Source: Sphaeroforma sirkka (taxonomy: Eukaryota; Opisthokonta; Ichthyosporea; Ichthyophonida). Taken from it: 32,500 bases of DNA. The translations under genes were made by a program, and so were the position numbers. The stretch lies in assembly GCA_001586965.3 (NCBI GenBank), contig LUCW03002420.1, forward strand, positions 1 to 32,500. Direction: 5' to 3'. Shown here piece after piece: positions 1 through 9,926 of this stretch (position 1 is its first letter; each line of letters opens with the position of its first letter). The notes beneath the pieces were generated by a model. It saw only the letters and a list, made by a program, of their open reading frames with translations. It did not search any database and was not told where the DNA came from.

Positions 1-825
1 GAACACTGAAGGCCTTCGACCAACTTAAGGAGTCTGCCAGCCTTTAGGGATAAGCAGATGATGAATGCCTTTTTGTCATTTCTGTGAGCCAGGTGAATGG
101 CGAACTATCTTGAAGCTCATGAGCCCAACTGGAAAGCCCTACCCTGGCACCAGTTGCGTGATAATATACTTAACACCTTTTTGAAGATGCACGTGACCGT
201 GAACTTCTAGAGTCTCGCAAGTTCTTTGCGAACGATACCACTATTCGAGGTGCTCTAGCTCATATGACACATATGAATACTCGGATGGGTGGTCGTACCT
301 ATACTGGCGAATATTTATTAATTTGTCAGATGATGGAGACTCTGAGAGCTAACCTCTTTAAGAAAGTCAATGATGACATCATCGCCTATGGTGATTTGCG
401 ATCTATGCCTTGGTCTGTCTTTGAGAAGATAGTACACAAGCATACCAATTCTCTCTACTAGAGTACTTAGTACCACGAGCTACACCCAGCCCACTAAGCG
501 AAACGCAGTGAGACTAATACTGCGCGTAGTACTAAGAAGCCTCGCACTACTACTGGAGGGGTACTGGCTCTACTTCTACCGAACCGAAGGTGATAAGAAG
601 GTGAGAGCGCCTTGCAAGAAGTGTGGTTACAACCTCACAAAATGTAATGGCAAGTGGAATGGTAGACACGACCCTGTTAAGTGTGCACCAGGCAAGCCAG
701 ATTTTGGACACTATATGAAAGAGTGTGCTACTTGCTTGCAAGGTGCTAACGGTTGGCACAAAGAGGATTGCAAGGACTTACCGGACGTCAAGTTAAGCAC
801 TGACAGTACCATATGTGTGCACTAG
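1..825 (+). pseudogene. gag remnant with Cys-rich zinc-knuckle-like end
   Basis: An open stretch from about 200 to 461 reads as a soluble helical segment typical of retrotransposon capsid regions but has no diagnostic motif. After a stop at 459-461 the reading continues in another frame from about 508 to 825. This second part carries a Cys/His cluster (starting CKKC at about 604-615, then further Cys and His to about 770) that resembles a nucleic-acid-binding nucleocapsid tail, although it is not a perfect CCHC box. The position before the protease supports gag. Frame breaks show it is non-functional. The assignment rests on position and the Cys cluster only. Confidence 0.6.
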
Positions 826-916
826 AGCAAGATTATGAGAAAATGTTCAATAAAATCCATACCAAAGGAGATGAACGTATCTTTCAAGCAGTTTTCGTAG
901 ATGGAGAAAAAAAGTT

Positions 917-1338
917 ATGGCACTATTTGATCCAGGGCTGAAGTCTCTGCTATCTCACGCCGAGTAGCCTACGCTACAGATATGGCTGTCCATAACGAAA
1001 CAACTGATTTAATCTTGGGAAATGGCAAAGTTACTACTTGCGAACAAGCCATTGACTATGCACACATAATGCTGTCAGATAGAAGAGAAGTGAAGACTCA
1101 CCTAATCGTTACTGACATATCTCAGAAATACGATTTAATTATAGGTATGACTGATCTTCTCAGTTTAGGTATAACACTCACTGGTCTGCCTAATGGGCTA
1201 GACCCGAATAAAGATCAGTCAGATGATAATATGTTAAAGATACCTAAACCTCCGGAAGGTGAAGCAAAGGATATGATTCCGCACTATACCGATATAATTA
1301 TGGACTCAATTATACAAAACAGGGAGATTGCAATATAA
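917..1338 (+). pseudogene. Retropepsin-like aspartic protease (frameshifted)
   Basis: The segment begins with an LFDPG motif near 921-936, which stands where retropepsins have the catalytic D-T/S-G triad, so the middle residue is changed to Pro. One frame change between about 930 and 946 separates it from the rest of the domain. Downstream are a glycine-turn segment (LGNGK, near 1015-1030) and the hydrophobic YDLIIGM stretch near 1132-1150, which matches the conserved 'YDLILGMDWL' region of Ty3/gypsy proteases. In the element this enzyme would cleave Gag-Pol. The DPG triad plus the frameshift suggest inactivity. Confidence 0.75.
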
Positions 1339-1382
1339 CAAACGTCGACTTCTCTAAGGTAAAGTGTCCTTCACATAACTAC

Positions 1383-2281
1383 GTGAGTTGGAGACACAAA
1401 GACGTTGTTAAAACTCAAATCGAAGATTGGTTAAAACAGGGTCTAATTGAAATCAATTATGATGCAACCCCAGTTAACTTAGCTCTCTTAGCGGTCGATC
1501 AATATAAATCTGATGGAACGTTTAGTAAAACAAGAGTAGTACTAGACCTGTCGCCAATCAACAAACTAATTTCGCAACATAGTTTTCCCTTACCTAAGAT
1601 AAGCGAGATACTACGCAAAATGGAGGGTGCGACTATCTTTTTTCCAAGATAGACTTAAAAGCCGCATTCCATCAACTACAAATATATGAGCCTCCTAGGA
1701 AATACTTTTCCTTTACTTGGCAAGGTAAGAAGTACCAGTTTAAAGGTGCACCTGAAGGCTTACACATGTTACCTTCTTTCTTCCAACAAGTTATGATGGA
1801 ACTATTTGCGGACCTGTCGTATAATGTATCAGTCTATTTAGATGATATAGTTATTTTTACAAAGACAGCACATGAACATGCTAAACTCGTTAAAGAAGTC
1901 TTAAAGCGACTTAATCATGCTAAACTTAAGATTAACGAAGACAAGTGTTCTTTTGCTAAAGATACTATACACTTACTTGGCTACAAAGTATCTGCAGCAG
2001 GGGTAGAAATTGATCCTGGCAAGAAACAGTATCTGTTGGATTTATCAACACCAATTACTGGAAGAGATGTGAACTCTGTGTGTGGGTTTGTTAACTTCTT
2101 CTCGGATTCGGTACCGCATCTTTCTCATTACTTAAAGCCTTTCAGTCACCTACGGCTGCACAAAGGACCTTTGGGAAAGCTTTGGACTAAAGAATGTGAT
2201 GATGCATTTAAACTAGTCAAAAGTAAAGTAATGGACGCACCCATCATGCAGTACCCTGTGGATGGTGTCCCATTCAAGTAG
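1383..2281 (+). pseudogene. Reverse transcriptase domain (Ty3/gypsy), frameshifted
   Basis: The N-terminal part (1383-1652) includes the WLKQGLIE segment and the RVVLDLSPINK motif, followed by LPKI. A two-base expansion in a T run near 1642-1647 shifts the frame just before the KIDLKAAFHQ motif. The second part carries the palm motif YLDD at 1835-1846, the catalytic aspartates, followed by the LLGYKVS motif near 1972-1992 and the thumb. This is the polymerase that copies element RNA into DNA. It runs directly into RNase H after another one-base shift near 2276. Family identity is very secure. Confidence 0.93.
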
Positions 2282-2640
2282 CAACCGACGCTTCAGATCG
2301 AGCGGTAGGTGGAGTGCTTTACCAAACGATAAATGGTAAACCGCGCTACATACAATTCTTTAGCAAGAGTTATAATAAGAGTCAACGGAATTACCCTACC
2401 GTTAAACAAGAGCTCCTTGCTATAGTTACTGCGCTAAGACAGTTTAAAGACTACCTTTATGGAAGTTACTTTACTGTCGCCTGTGATCAAAAGTCTTTAA
2501 CATACTAAAAGATATGAACCCTGATTCACAGTTGGTGAGCCGCTGGCATGACATTATTGCCAAGTTCGCTTTTAATATAACACACATACCAGGAATACAT
2601 AACCATCTTCCTGACATGCTCTCTCGACTTGTGCCCGACT
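2276..2640 (+). pseudogene. RNase H domain, frameshifted
   Basis: Catalytic-type acidic residues are visible in one frame: Asp in ATDAS (2287-2289), Glu in KQELLA (2410-2412) and Asp in CDQ (2485-2487). A stop and frame change near 2505 separate the domain from its C-terminal part, which contains the HIPG-x-HN-x-LPDMLSRL segment (2585-2630) that ends Ty3/gypsy RNase H domains. The spacing is that expected for the tethered RNase H that degrades the RNA strand of the hybrid. Confidence 0.9.
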
Positions 2641-2689
2641 ACCAGAAAACAGTCAAGGAGTTATTAGCAACCGATTGGATGCTAAATAA

Positions 2690-3110
2690 GAAATGGTTTA
2701 ACCTCGCTCAATCACGATGGGGTCCATTTACTGTTGATATGTTCGCCGCAGAACATAACAAACAGGTTTCTGAATATAGGTCGTTGACTCATCCTAAAGG
2801 TGATGTATTTCAGCTTGACTTATCAAAGCATAATGCGTGGGCTAACCCACCTTGACAACTTATCGCACAGTTGTTAAATTATGCTAATATTACTAAATCT
2901 ACCATTACGCTGTGTTGTCCCTTACGTAACTCCGACCCATGGATACGTGATTTAATTAATATGATTCAAGACGAACCTATTTATGTCGACCGTGAAACCG
3001 ACACGTTCTTGTATCAGGGATCCTATTCTATTGAGAAGACACCTTGGAAACACACCATTGTTTGTCGCATCGGTCCTGCAGGTACCACTAAGTGGAAACC
3101 CTCAACCGAA
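2690..3110 (+). pseudogene. DIRS-type methyltransferase-like segment between RNase H and integrase
   Basis: A segment after RNase H reads WGPFTVDMFAAEHNKQ (2719-2766) and then AWANPP (2835-2852), followed downstream by a hydrophobic strand and 'PLRNSDPW' (2918-2944). The WGPF-x-VD-x-FA opening, the NPP motif and the downstream P-x-x-x-x-x-W pattern are those of the DNA N6-adenine methyltransferase-like (DAM-like) domain known from DIRS and from some gypsy-type elements; NPP(W) is equivalent to the DPPY/NPPY catalytic loop. An in-frame TGA at 2853-2855 sits exactly where the Trp of NPPW would be, so TGG to TGA is likely. The same frame is otherwise open from 2514 to 3203. No activity is shown for this copy. 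Confidence 0.65.
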
Positions 3111-3236
3111 TTCTTAGCTAAACTAGAGGAGTCTAAAAAAAGTTTGAACAAAAGCTCAAGACTCGTACAACACATGCACCCAACAAGATTGCAGTCGAGG
3201 TAATGCCGATTGAAACGGCATTAGATCGTAAAAAAC

Positions 3237-4180
3237 ATGGAACTAGCTAAGGCCATGGATCAAAGACTCAAAACTCTAAGAGAACCTGAAGCTCGCACTC
3301 AACTACTTAAAGCGCTGCTTAAAGAACAGCCAGGAGTTGCGAAACAACTGAAGAAGATACTTCAACAATCCAATGTTGTCAATTATGTATCTCAGGACTC
3401 TACCCCTCCTGATACTGAGGTTGCCCTTTCCAACAGGACTATGGTTCATCCAGCCAGCGTAACGCAGAATCTGACTGACTTAGAGGAGCTCGAAAGTAGA
3501 GTTAAAATTATACATAATTTAACGCATCGAGCATATGAGCATACTTATAAAATGGCTATTCGTGCAGGGCTTGATCACCCGGCGCTGAAAGAAACCATAC
3601 GTGAAGTATACCGACGCTGTACTGATTGTGAAAAGAACCAGATCAAGCGATACGGTTGGGCACCCCTAAAAGTGTGTGACAGAAGACCAACCGATGCGCC
3701 GAGTCATAGTCGATTTGGTTAAACTCCCGCGATCCAAGCATACTGGCGATGTATATATCTGTCATTTCTTATGTGTGGCTTCGGGCTATAACTTGCTTTA
3801 TGCAATACCGAACAAACGTCCACAAACAGTGGCAGAATTATGCTATCACGTCTTCAATGACTTCGGTTTCCCCGAGTACTATGTTCTGATAACGGTAGTG
3901 AGTTTTGTACCGACGTAATGGAGGCACTTTTACTCGTATCAGGCATGACCCATAGGCGTGGTGTTCCTTACAAACCTCAAACGCAGGGTGCAAATGAGAC
4001 ACGTCATAGAGAACTCAAGAAACTCTTGCGTACCGCACTAGACGACGTTGAGGATATGTGGCCTTATCATTTGAAATGGGTTCAGACTCAAATGAATAAC
4101 TGCATGAATCCTCAAACTGGAACACTCCCGTTTCACTATTTCTTTGGCCGCTATAGTGAATTACAAGCAACGTTTGATAA
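3237..4180 (+). pseudogene. Integrase: HHCC zinc domain and DD35E core, frameshifted
   Basis: A His pair near 3525-3542 and the C-x2-C pair at 3618-3629 form the N-terminal zinc-binding domain. The catalytic core then begins with Asp at 3712-3714. The second Asp is at 3888-3890 (SDNGSEF) and the Glu is at 3996-3998 (QGANETRHREL). The second Asp and the Glu are in the same frame with exactly 35 residues between them, the D,D35E rule. Frame changes near 3710 and 3885 break the protein. The domain catalyses insertion of the cDNA into host DNA. The stretch 3237-3480 before the zinc domain is a linker with no motif I recognise. Confidence 0.92.
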
Positions 4181-4269
4181 AACTGCGCCCGAGAAACACG
4201 CTACCCCGTGGCTACAAAGATCGAGCATATGCAGAACATTCTTTACCCCTGTTTACTCGAGCACAAAAA

Positions 4270-4545
4270 ATCGCGTCCTACTTAAAGCGTATGACCGATG
4301 GAATAACACTAAGAACATTGTTCAGTTCAAAGTCGGCGATTACGTTAACATTATAAATCGAAACGCCAACGTTACCGAACTCTCTTCTAAGACGATAGGA
4401 CCTTTTTGTTATTTCCTACCAGGATGAGAAGAGTGATACTTACGAAGTGAATAACATTGATGGTACTAGCGCAACCAATCTAGGCACTCACCGTATCCCT
4501 ACCTCCGAACTCTCATTCGCTCGCTCATTTGATTCTGATATACCA
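4270..4545 (+). pseudogene. Integrase C-terminal GPY/F-type module
   Basis: After the integrase core, the sequence contains FKVGDYVN (near 4327-4350) and, about 20 residues later, KTIGPF (near 4390-4407). This is the spacing of the GPY/F module of Ty3/gypsy integrases, a DNA-binding SH3-like fold. A frame change near 4415-4425 moves the reading to a frame that stays open to about 4570. The module joins the core to the chromodomain-like tail. Confidence 0.7.
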
Positions 4546-4547
4546 GT

Positions 4548-4979
4548 ATGGAGTCACAAGTCAAAGATATAATTGACAAAACATCCGAAGACGGTTACAC
4601 TTACTACAAGACCCGTTTCATGGATGGGACAGTAGCTTGGCTAACCTCCGATGCATTTCGTGAATCTCGCGACTTTCTTCGTATCTTTAATAAGAAATGG
4701 AATAAGCGTTTACATAAGAACACACGAGATAAACGAAAGGGGTTTCCTCAGGTGACTACAAACCCTGACGGATCTGAAATTCCCTATTTGCCACCTACTT
4801 CCTACGTGACTAAACTTTCTGATCTGCTTACCAACAGTGCAGAAAATTGTTCAAACTTACTTACTAATGAAGAACAGCCTTTGGCTATTACCTTACCAAA
4901 TAATAAACGTAAGGCGCCTACATCGGAAATGGTTACTGGACCAAATACTAAACGACATAGAGTACAACATGAGTCTTGA
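4548..4979 (+). pseudogene. Chromodomain-like C-terminal tail of the polyprotein
   Basis: This 143-codon open stretch begins VKDIIDKTSEDGYTYYKTRF and continues through an MDGT-x-AWL segment to a helix ending near FNKKWNK. The V-x-x-I-I-x-x-x-x-x-x-G-x-x-Y-Y pattern, an acidic/aromatic turn and a closing helix fit a chromodomain fold, although the usual tryptophan-rich 'TWEP' turn is altered. The rest is basic and low in structure. Chromodomains in this place direct chromovirus integration to marked chromatin. The fold is inferred from pattern only; a plain integrase tail is the alternative. Confidence 0.45.
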
Positions 4980-5108
4980 ACTCGTACATATAGGCACATA
5001 CTTACTCGATAAGTCATGACCGAAACCGTTTTTTACTTTGGTTTTCGCTTTACCAACTAGATCGTATCTTAACGTACGTTCGTAGTTCTAAAAGCTACTG
5101 GGGGGCTA
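4980..5108 (+). other. 3' untranslated region of the element with G-run next to the LTR
   Basis: A short non-coding stretch joins the last codon to the LTR. A run of six G at 5100-5105, three bases before the LTR, stands where the polypurine tract that primes plus-strand synthesis should be. It is short and interrupted by CTA, so the assignment is positional. Confidence 0.4.
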
Positions 5109-5706
5109 TGTAGAAATACGGCCTCCGGTCAGTCTAAAATATCAAGATCAATTGAGATAATACATTGGTTTTTATTTGTATTTTAAATAATTTAGTACAA
5201 GCTCTTTTTCCAATATTTCCAAAGTGTTCTAAATTCACTTTGATGGCTCTAATAGCCTGAGTATTTGGTATGACTCATCTACTTGGACCTATTTGAGACA
5301 TTAGTAGATGTAGGATATTATAAACTAAATTTTATAATCTCCGAACTACTACTTATAGATTTTGGTCCTCCCGCCAATCTCCAAAATCCAATAAGTCTTT
5401 TTCTTTTTTTATCTTTTCTTCAGATGGAACTCTATTTATATCAGCTAATGTATTAACGTGACTTACGTTATTATGTCTATTTACAAATTAGGCAAGTGGT
5501 CATGAACACTTAGTACTTCTAGTGAAAATTATTCAATAAAGAACAGCTAGAGGTACGCCCTGTGTGATCGAGGATATTTAGGCTCTTAACAAGAGGCAGT
5601 CCCGATCATTCTTACACAAGCTACCACTGCTAAATCCTAACTGACTAAGTTGTATGTTTAAGTTTAATATAGTTTGAAACCTAGTAATTTTCCATCGAAA
5701 TTTACA
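5109..5706 (+). repeat. 3' LTR of the retrotransposon (598 bp)
   Basis: The LTR starts TGTAGAAATACGG and ends TTTACA, giving a TGTA...TACA terminal inverted repeat. Its limits are set by comparison with the second copy at 5884-6482, which starts and ends with the same sequences and differs in length by one base. An AATAAA at 5535-5540 is the likely poly(A) signal at the R region. It follows the decayed coding region of the element directly, so it is that element's 3' LTR. Confidence 0.88.
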
Positions 5707-5883
5707 GCCCATCAAAATCTGTTTGCATCATACGCTGGGTAAAATGGAAGACCTGTATCTCCATCTCTGCCGCGACAGACTCAGTGATGCACGACTCCGT
5801 GGGCGCTGATTTCTTATATTATTGCACATCCTTTGGGTCCTCTAAGTAACGATCGTGATGAACAAAGAAGTGATAACGATATG
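5707..5883. other. Spacer between the two LTRs
   Basis: This unique-looking sequence of 177 bp separates the 3' LTR and the solo LTR. I see no coding potential and no element-internal motif, so it is probably host DNA between two independent insertions. Confidence 0.5.
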
Positions 5884-6482
5884 TGTAGAAATACGGTCTC
5901 CGGTCAGTCTAAAATATCAAGATCAAATGAGATAACATATTGGTTTTTAATTGTATTTATAATAGTTTAATACAATTTTTTTTCCAATATTTCCAATGCG
6001 TTTACAATTCACTTTGATGGCTCCAATAGCCTGAGTATTTGGTATGACTCATTTACTTGTATCTATTTGAGATGATAGTGGATGCAAGATATTATAAGCT
6101 AAATTTTATAATCTTTGAACTACTACTTACAGGTTTTGGCCTTCACGCCAATCTCCAAAATCCAATAAGTCTTTTTAATTTTTTAATTTTTCTTCAGATG
6201 GAACTTTATTTATATTAGCCAATGTATTAACTTGACTTGCGTTATTATGTCTATTTACAAATTAGGCATGTAGTCATGAACACGTAGTACTTCTAGTGAA
6301 AATTATTTTATAAAGAACAGCTAGAGGTACGTCCTGTGTGATCGAGGATATTAAGTCTCTCACCAAGAGGCAGTCCCGATCATTCTTACACAAGCTACCA
6401 CTGCTAAATCCTAACTGATTTAAATTGTATTTTAGTTTATATAACATAGTATCAAACATAGAAATATCCATCGAAGTTTACA
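5884..6482 (+). repeat. Solo LTR of the same family (599 bp)
   Basis: This is a full-length copy of the LTR at 5109-5706, with the same TGTAG start and TTTACA end and scattered substitutions and short indels. No internal element sequence adjoins it. The flanks read ATATG before and ATATT after, a five-base target-site duplication with one mismatch if read that way. The AATAAA of the first LTR is changed here to TATAAA. A solo LTR arises by recombination between the two LTRs of a former insertion. Confidence 0.85.
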
Positions 6483-6584
6483 ATATTGTGTATTTCACAC
6501 TTCTCTCGTGTACGACCTTGAGAAATCGCTAAACCGTGTGGCCAGATATTTTTTATTAGATGCGCTGAGCTTGTTGTGGATGTG

Positions 6585-7653
6585 TTATTCATTTGTATTT
6601 AGATTACTAAATTGAAAAATGTACTGATCTGTCAATGTTTGATGTTGATAAAACTTTTCCATCAGATTTGCTGCAAGTGATGCTAGATATAAGTCTGCCG
6701 TGTTCATCGATCTCATCATCGGCTTCTCAGGCGATTCCTTCTCTGTCAACAATATTTTTGCTCTAGCACATATTGGCAATTGATAAACCATCGCGGGGTG
6801 GCGGCACAATATCAGCAAACTTCAAATGCACAAGATCATCATTTCGTGCAAACATTGAGTGCACCAACTCCTTGTGATTGAAAGCGGAAATATTTACTGC
6901 ATCTCGCATACTTCGAATGCACGCTTGGCTCGAGGCTTAGCGCCCTGCTTCCTAGCCTCTTTGCTCATAATTATCTTGATTAAGTCATTACCACGAACTT
7001 CCACTGGCACTGGCGGTGATGCATTTCATTTCGAACGTTTCTAAGGTATATTACTGGAAATAGCTTTTTGTTGTTGTTGGATGCGATCGTGTGCGATAGT
7101 GTCTATTTAGGATTGTCGTCTGCATCGGGGTTGGTTTTCTTATAAGCCAGTAAATTAAAGTACTTTATCAAATCTTTCACAGTCAAAGCTGGTATAGCTT
7201 TAGTACCAAGTTGTCAATTGCAATCAGCTGAGTTCGGCCAATGAATGCAAGATTCATAAAATGCAGGATTCATGAAATGTATGAATGGATTCATCTCTGC
7301 TCTATAATCATTCTTATTGAACTCCATCTCCCCATATATACTCACTATGCGCTTCCTTAATTGAGCGCCTTCTGCCTTCATAGCACTGTGTTGAACTAAT
7401 ACTCTACTATTATATACATAATAAATTCCGAAGTGTTATGCAACTACAATATATGTGTTTGGCGTGTATGTGCGTGTCCGTTTACTCTCGTGATATACTC
7501 TAGACCATCCAGAATGCCGCCACAATTTGGATGTAGTCCACACAAGTAATGCATACACAAGATTCTGGGAAGAGAATTCTGTAAGAAATCATAAAACTTT
7601 GAGATATAATTTAACCCTGTGTATGATATTGCTGCCCAAGCATACAACAACAC
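6585..7653 (-). pseudogene. Decayed minus-strand coding region, unknown family
   Basis: Several minus-strand stretches in changing frames look protein-like although each is short. In transcript order: 7653-7444 (69 codons, containing HPNCGGILDGLEYITRV); 7435-7214 (open, with Met at 7381-7379 and a YGEMEFNKNDYRAEMNPFI segment); 7213-7120 in the same frame after one TGA (LTVKDLIKYFNLLAYKK); a piece near 6880-6790 (containing LVHLKFADIVPPPRDGL); and 6818-6585 (77 codons, containing TADLYLASLAANLMEKFYQH). The mixed polar and hydrophobic composition differs from the AT-rich random frames nearby. It lies between LTR fragments, so it may be another mobile element or a dead host gene. I do not recognise the family. 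Confidence 0.4.
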
Positions 7654-8176
7654 CGCTATAACCCTAAAACCACCATTGCACCGAATGAGATACCCTTTAT
7701 CAAAACTACTATTAGACAGCTTTCCAAACAGTCCTAGGCCTTAACAATCGTACAAAAAAACTAATACATTGTACTCTCAATCGAATTTAATGCAAATGAC
7801 ATGCGTGTGGTAAAGTAAATAGCTCATAGTAGCAGTTCGAATCGGTAACGTAGCACCACATGGCTTGTAACCATGACTCAATAGGGTAAATCAGACAATT
7901 AATTGTGAATAAAGTCTCCAAATATACATTGAAAATGTGCCCGTAACCCGTGAATTGTATGTTCATTTAGTGACTTTCCTATGTAGTCTATATACATTTT
8001 ATGGTATTTCCTCAATAATTATGCATGATATTCACGATACAAACAAGACAATGTTGATATTACCGACAACAGCATCGTAGCAAATAATAATATACGTTAT
8101 CACAGGTAATGATAAGAGTTACACATGATTTAATGTGACAACATAAAAATTCCGGAACATAATAGCATGGTTCAGA

Positions 8177-8352
8177 TGTAGAAATACGGCCTCCGGTCAG
8201 TCTAAAATATCAAGATCAAATGAGATAACATACTGGTTTTTAATTGTATTTCTAATAATTTAATACAAATTATTTTTCCAATATTTCCAAAATGTTCGAA
8301 ATTCACTTTGATGGCTCAAATAGCCTGAGTATTTGGTATGACTCGTTTACTC
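8177..8352 (+). repeat. Truncated LTR copy (first ~175 bp only)
   Basis: Sequence from TGTAGAAATACGG onward follows the LTRs at 5109 and 5884 closely up to a GGTATGACTCGTTTACT segment, then the match stops near 8352. Only the 5' third of the LTR is present, so this is a deletion derivative or a recombination scar of a third insertion. Confidence 0.85.
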
Positions 8353-8601
8353 ATTTCAATGGATAATTTTACAGATATACTAGATGGCGTTGTTTGTCAC
8401 AACGTTTCGATATTCCTGCGCAAACACCGATTTTTTTTTAAATACTCACAACTTCATTTACACTTAAGGGTTTTTACAAACGACGCTCGAAACCTTCATT
8501 CGCTTAGGTAGAATTAGATACGCATCTGTAACAATCGTACGCCTCTGTAAATAGAAGGAAACTACACTGTACTGCCTATCAACATAAACCCCTTTTGAAT
8601 T

Positions 8602-8638
8602 TAGGTTGATGGGCTGTTTAGTGCAGCCCATCAACCTA
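8602..8638. repeat. Perfect 15-bp inverted repeat (hairpin)
   Basis: The arms are TAGGTTGATGGGCTG at 8602-8616 and its exact reverse complement at 8624-8638, with a 7-base loop TTTAGTG. It lies in otherwise unremarkable intergenic DNA, with no U-run to suggest a terminator. Confidence 0.85.
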
Positions 8639-9640
8639 TTTCTTTCTGTCCTATTTGAGCCATAAATAAATCGAGCCGACTTACAACTATTGTTCGATGC
8701 CACTTAACATCTTGACACTAGACCCACTGTTATTTAGGTCGTTGGTTTGGAAATGAATCTCAACCTATTGTCAATGAACGGAGGACACACATCTCGGATT
8801 TTTTTCGTTGATACTATATTTATTCCATTTCAAGCACTAGTACAGCACCGCAATTATCGTCCTCGACTTGCTCTGTATATACATTTGTAAATATCTCGAC
8901 AGCAACACGCAGCAAACAATACATATAATAGCATGTACGTGAGAAGTAGTTTCTTTGAAGTGCGGGCCGTGGGATGGAAGCTATTTGAAATAGTTTTCCA
9001 TTGAATATGCAAAATCATAACGTTAAAGATTCATGACGTGCAATGTCAACATGACAGTATACTTTTATATTTTAATAATTGTTATTGTAGTAGGGATAAT
9101 ATTATTTATTTGAGTTGGCAACTCCTAATCGGGAAAATTATGGATTCGCGGGGAAATCCGAATATTGTATTGTTTTTGGGTCTGAGTCACTCTGATTCTG
9201 GGACCATTCTGAAATTTCAGTGCACAAACACAAATTTGATGACACAATATGTGTCATAGCTGAACAGATAATATACTGTAGAAAATAATAAATAAATACG
9301 GATGTCGTAAATGTATTTTTAATATATATAGGCTCGGTCGAAAGAAAAATAAATATGTTTTTGACTATAGGGGCACGAGAGATGACATTTTCTTTAAAAA
9401 AACATACACAGGGCTCTAAAATATAAGACATATGTGAAATAGCCACGCGAACCTAAATCGATAAAATACTAATAAAAAGAATAAGTCCATACATATGTAC
9501 TATGGTGCATATTCTTAACAATGCAAAAATACTTGGCCTGGCTGTCACCTTGAGACTTGCACATACTTGCACACACGGCATTCAACAAACAAGACATCTG
9601 TTAGACACACACCACCGCATCAGCAAAAAAACTATACATT

Positions 9641-9849
9641 ATGAGTGACGAAGTGAAAGAGTTGGAGGAACAGGTTCAGGCCCAGGCTCTTAATGTCAGG
9701 TAAATGGGGAGTCCTACCAAACCACGTCCCAATATATATGTATATATACATACTCAAAACATGCATAAATAGAAACATACATAGAAATTTACATACATAC
9801 ATGCATACATCCATGGATATATATATACACACATGCATATGTGCGTGCA

Positions 9850-9891
<42 letters not shown>

Positions 9892-9892
9892 A

Positions 9893-9926
<34 letters not shown>

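Larger units (their letters stand above)
1..5706 (+). mobile_element. Degraded Ty3/gypsy-type LTR retrotransposon, 5' end off window
   Basis: The domain order is gag remnant, aspartic protease, reverse transcriptase, RNase H, methyltransferase-like segment, integrase, GPY/F module and chromodomain-like tail, then a G-rich tract and a 3' LTR. RT followed by RNase H followed by integrase is the Ty3/gypsy (Metaviridae) order. The coding region is broken by at least eight frame changes or stops, near 461-508, 930-946, 1645, 2276, 2505, 2853, 3710, 3885, 4420 and 4540, so it cannot express its proteins and is an old copy. The 5' LTR, primer-binding site and the start of gag lie upstream of base 1. 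The family assignment is firm from motifs; the clade (chromovirus-like) is inferred from the C-terminal tail. Confidence 0.93.
7654..9640. other. AT-rich intergenic region upstream of GARS
   Basis: Apart from the LTR fragment at 8177-8352 and a hairpin at 8602-8638, I see no conserved feature. Minus-strand open frames at 8703-8464 and 9446-9138 are AT-rich, lack any motif and are treated as chance. The GARS promoter must lie in the right part of this region, but I cannot point to a TATA box or initiator with confidence. Confidence 0.5.

Noticed and set aside
9138..9446. 102-codon minus-strand frame upstream of GARS
   Set aside because: AT-rich and hydrophobic-mixed, without a motif; overlaps likely promoter DNA.
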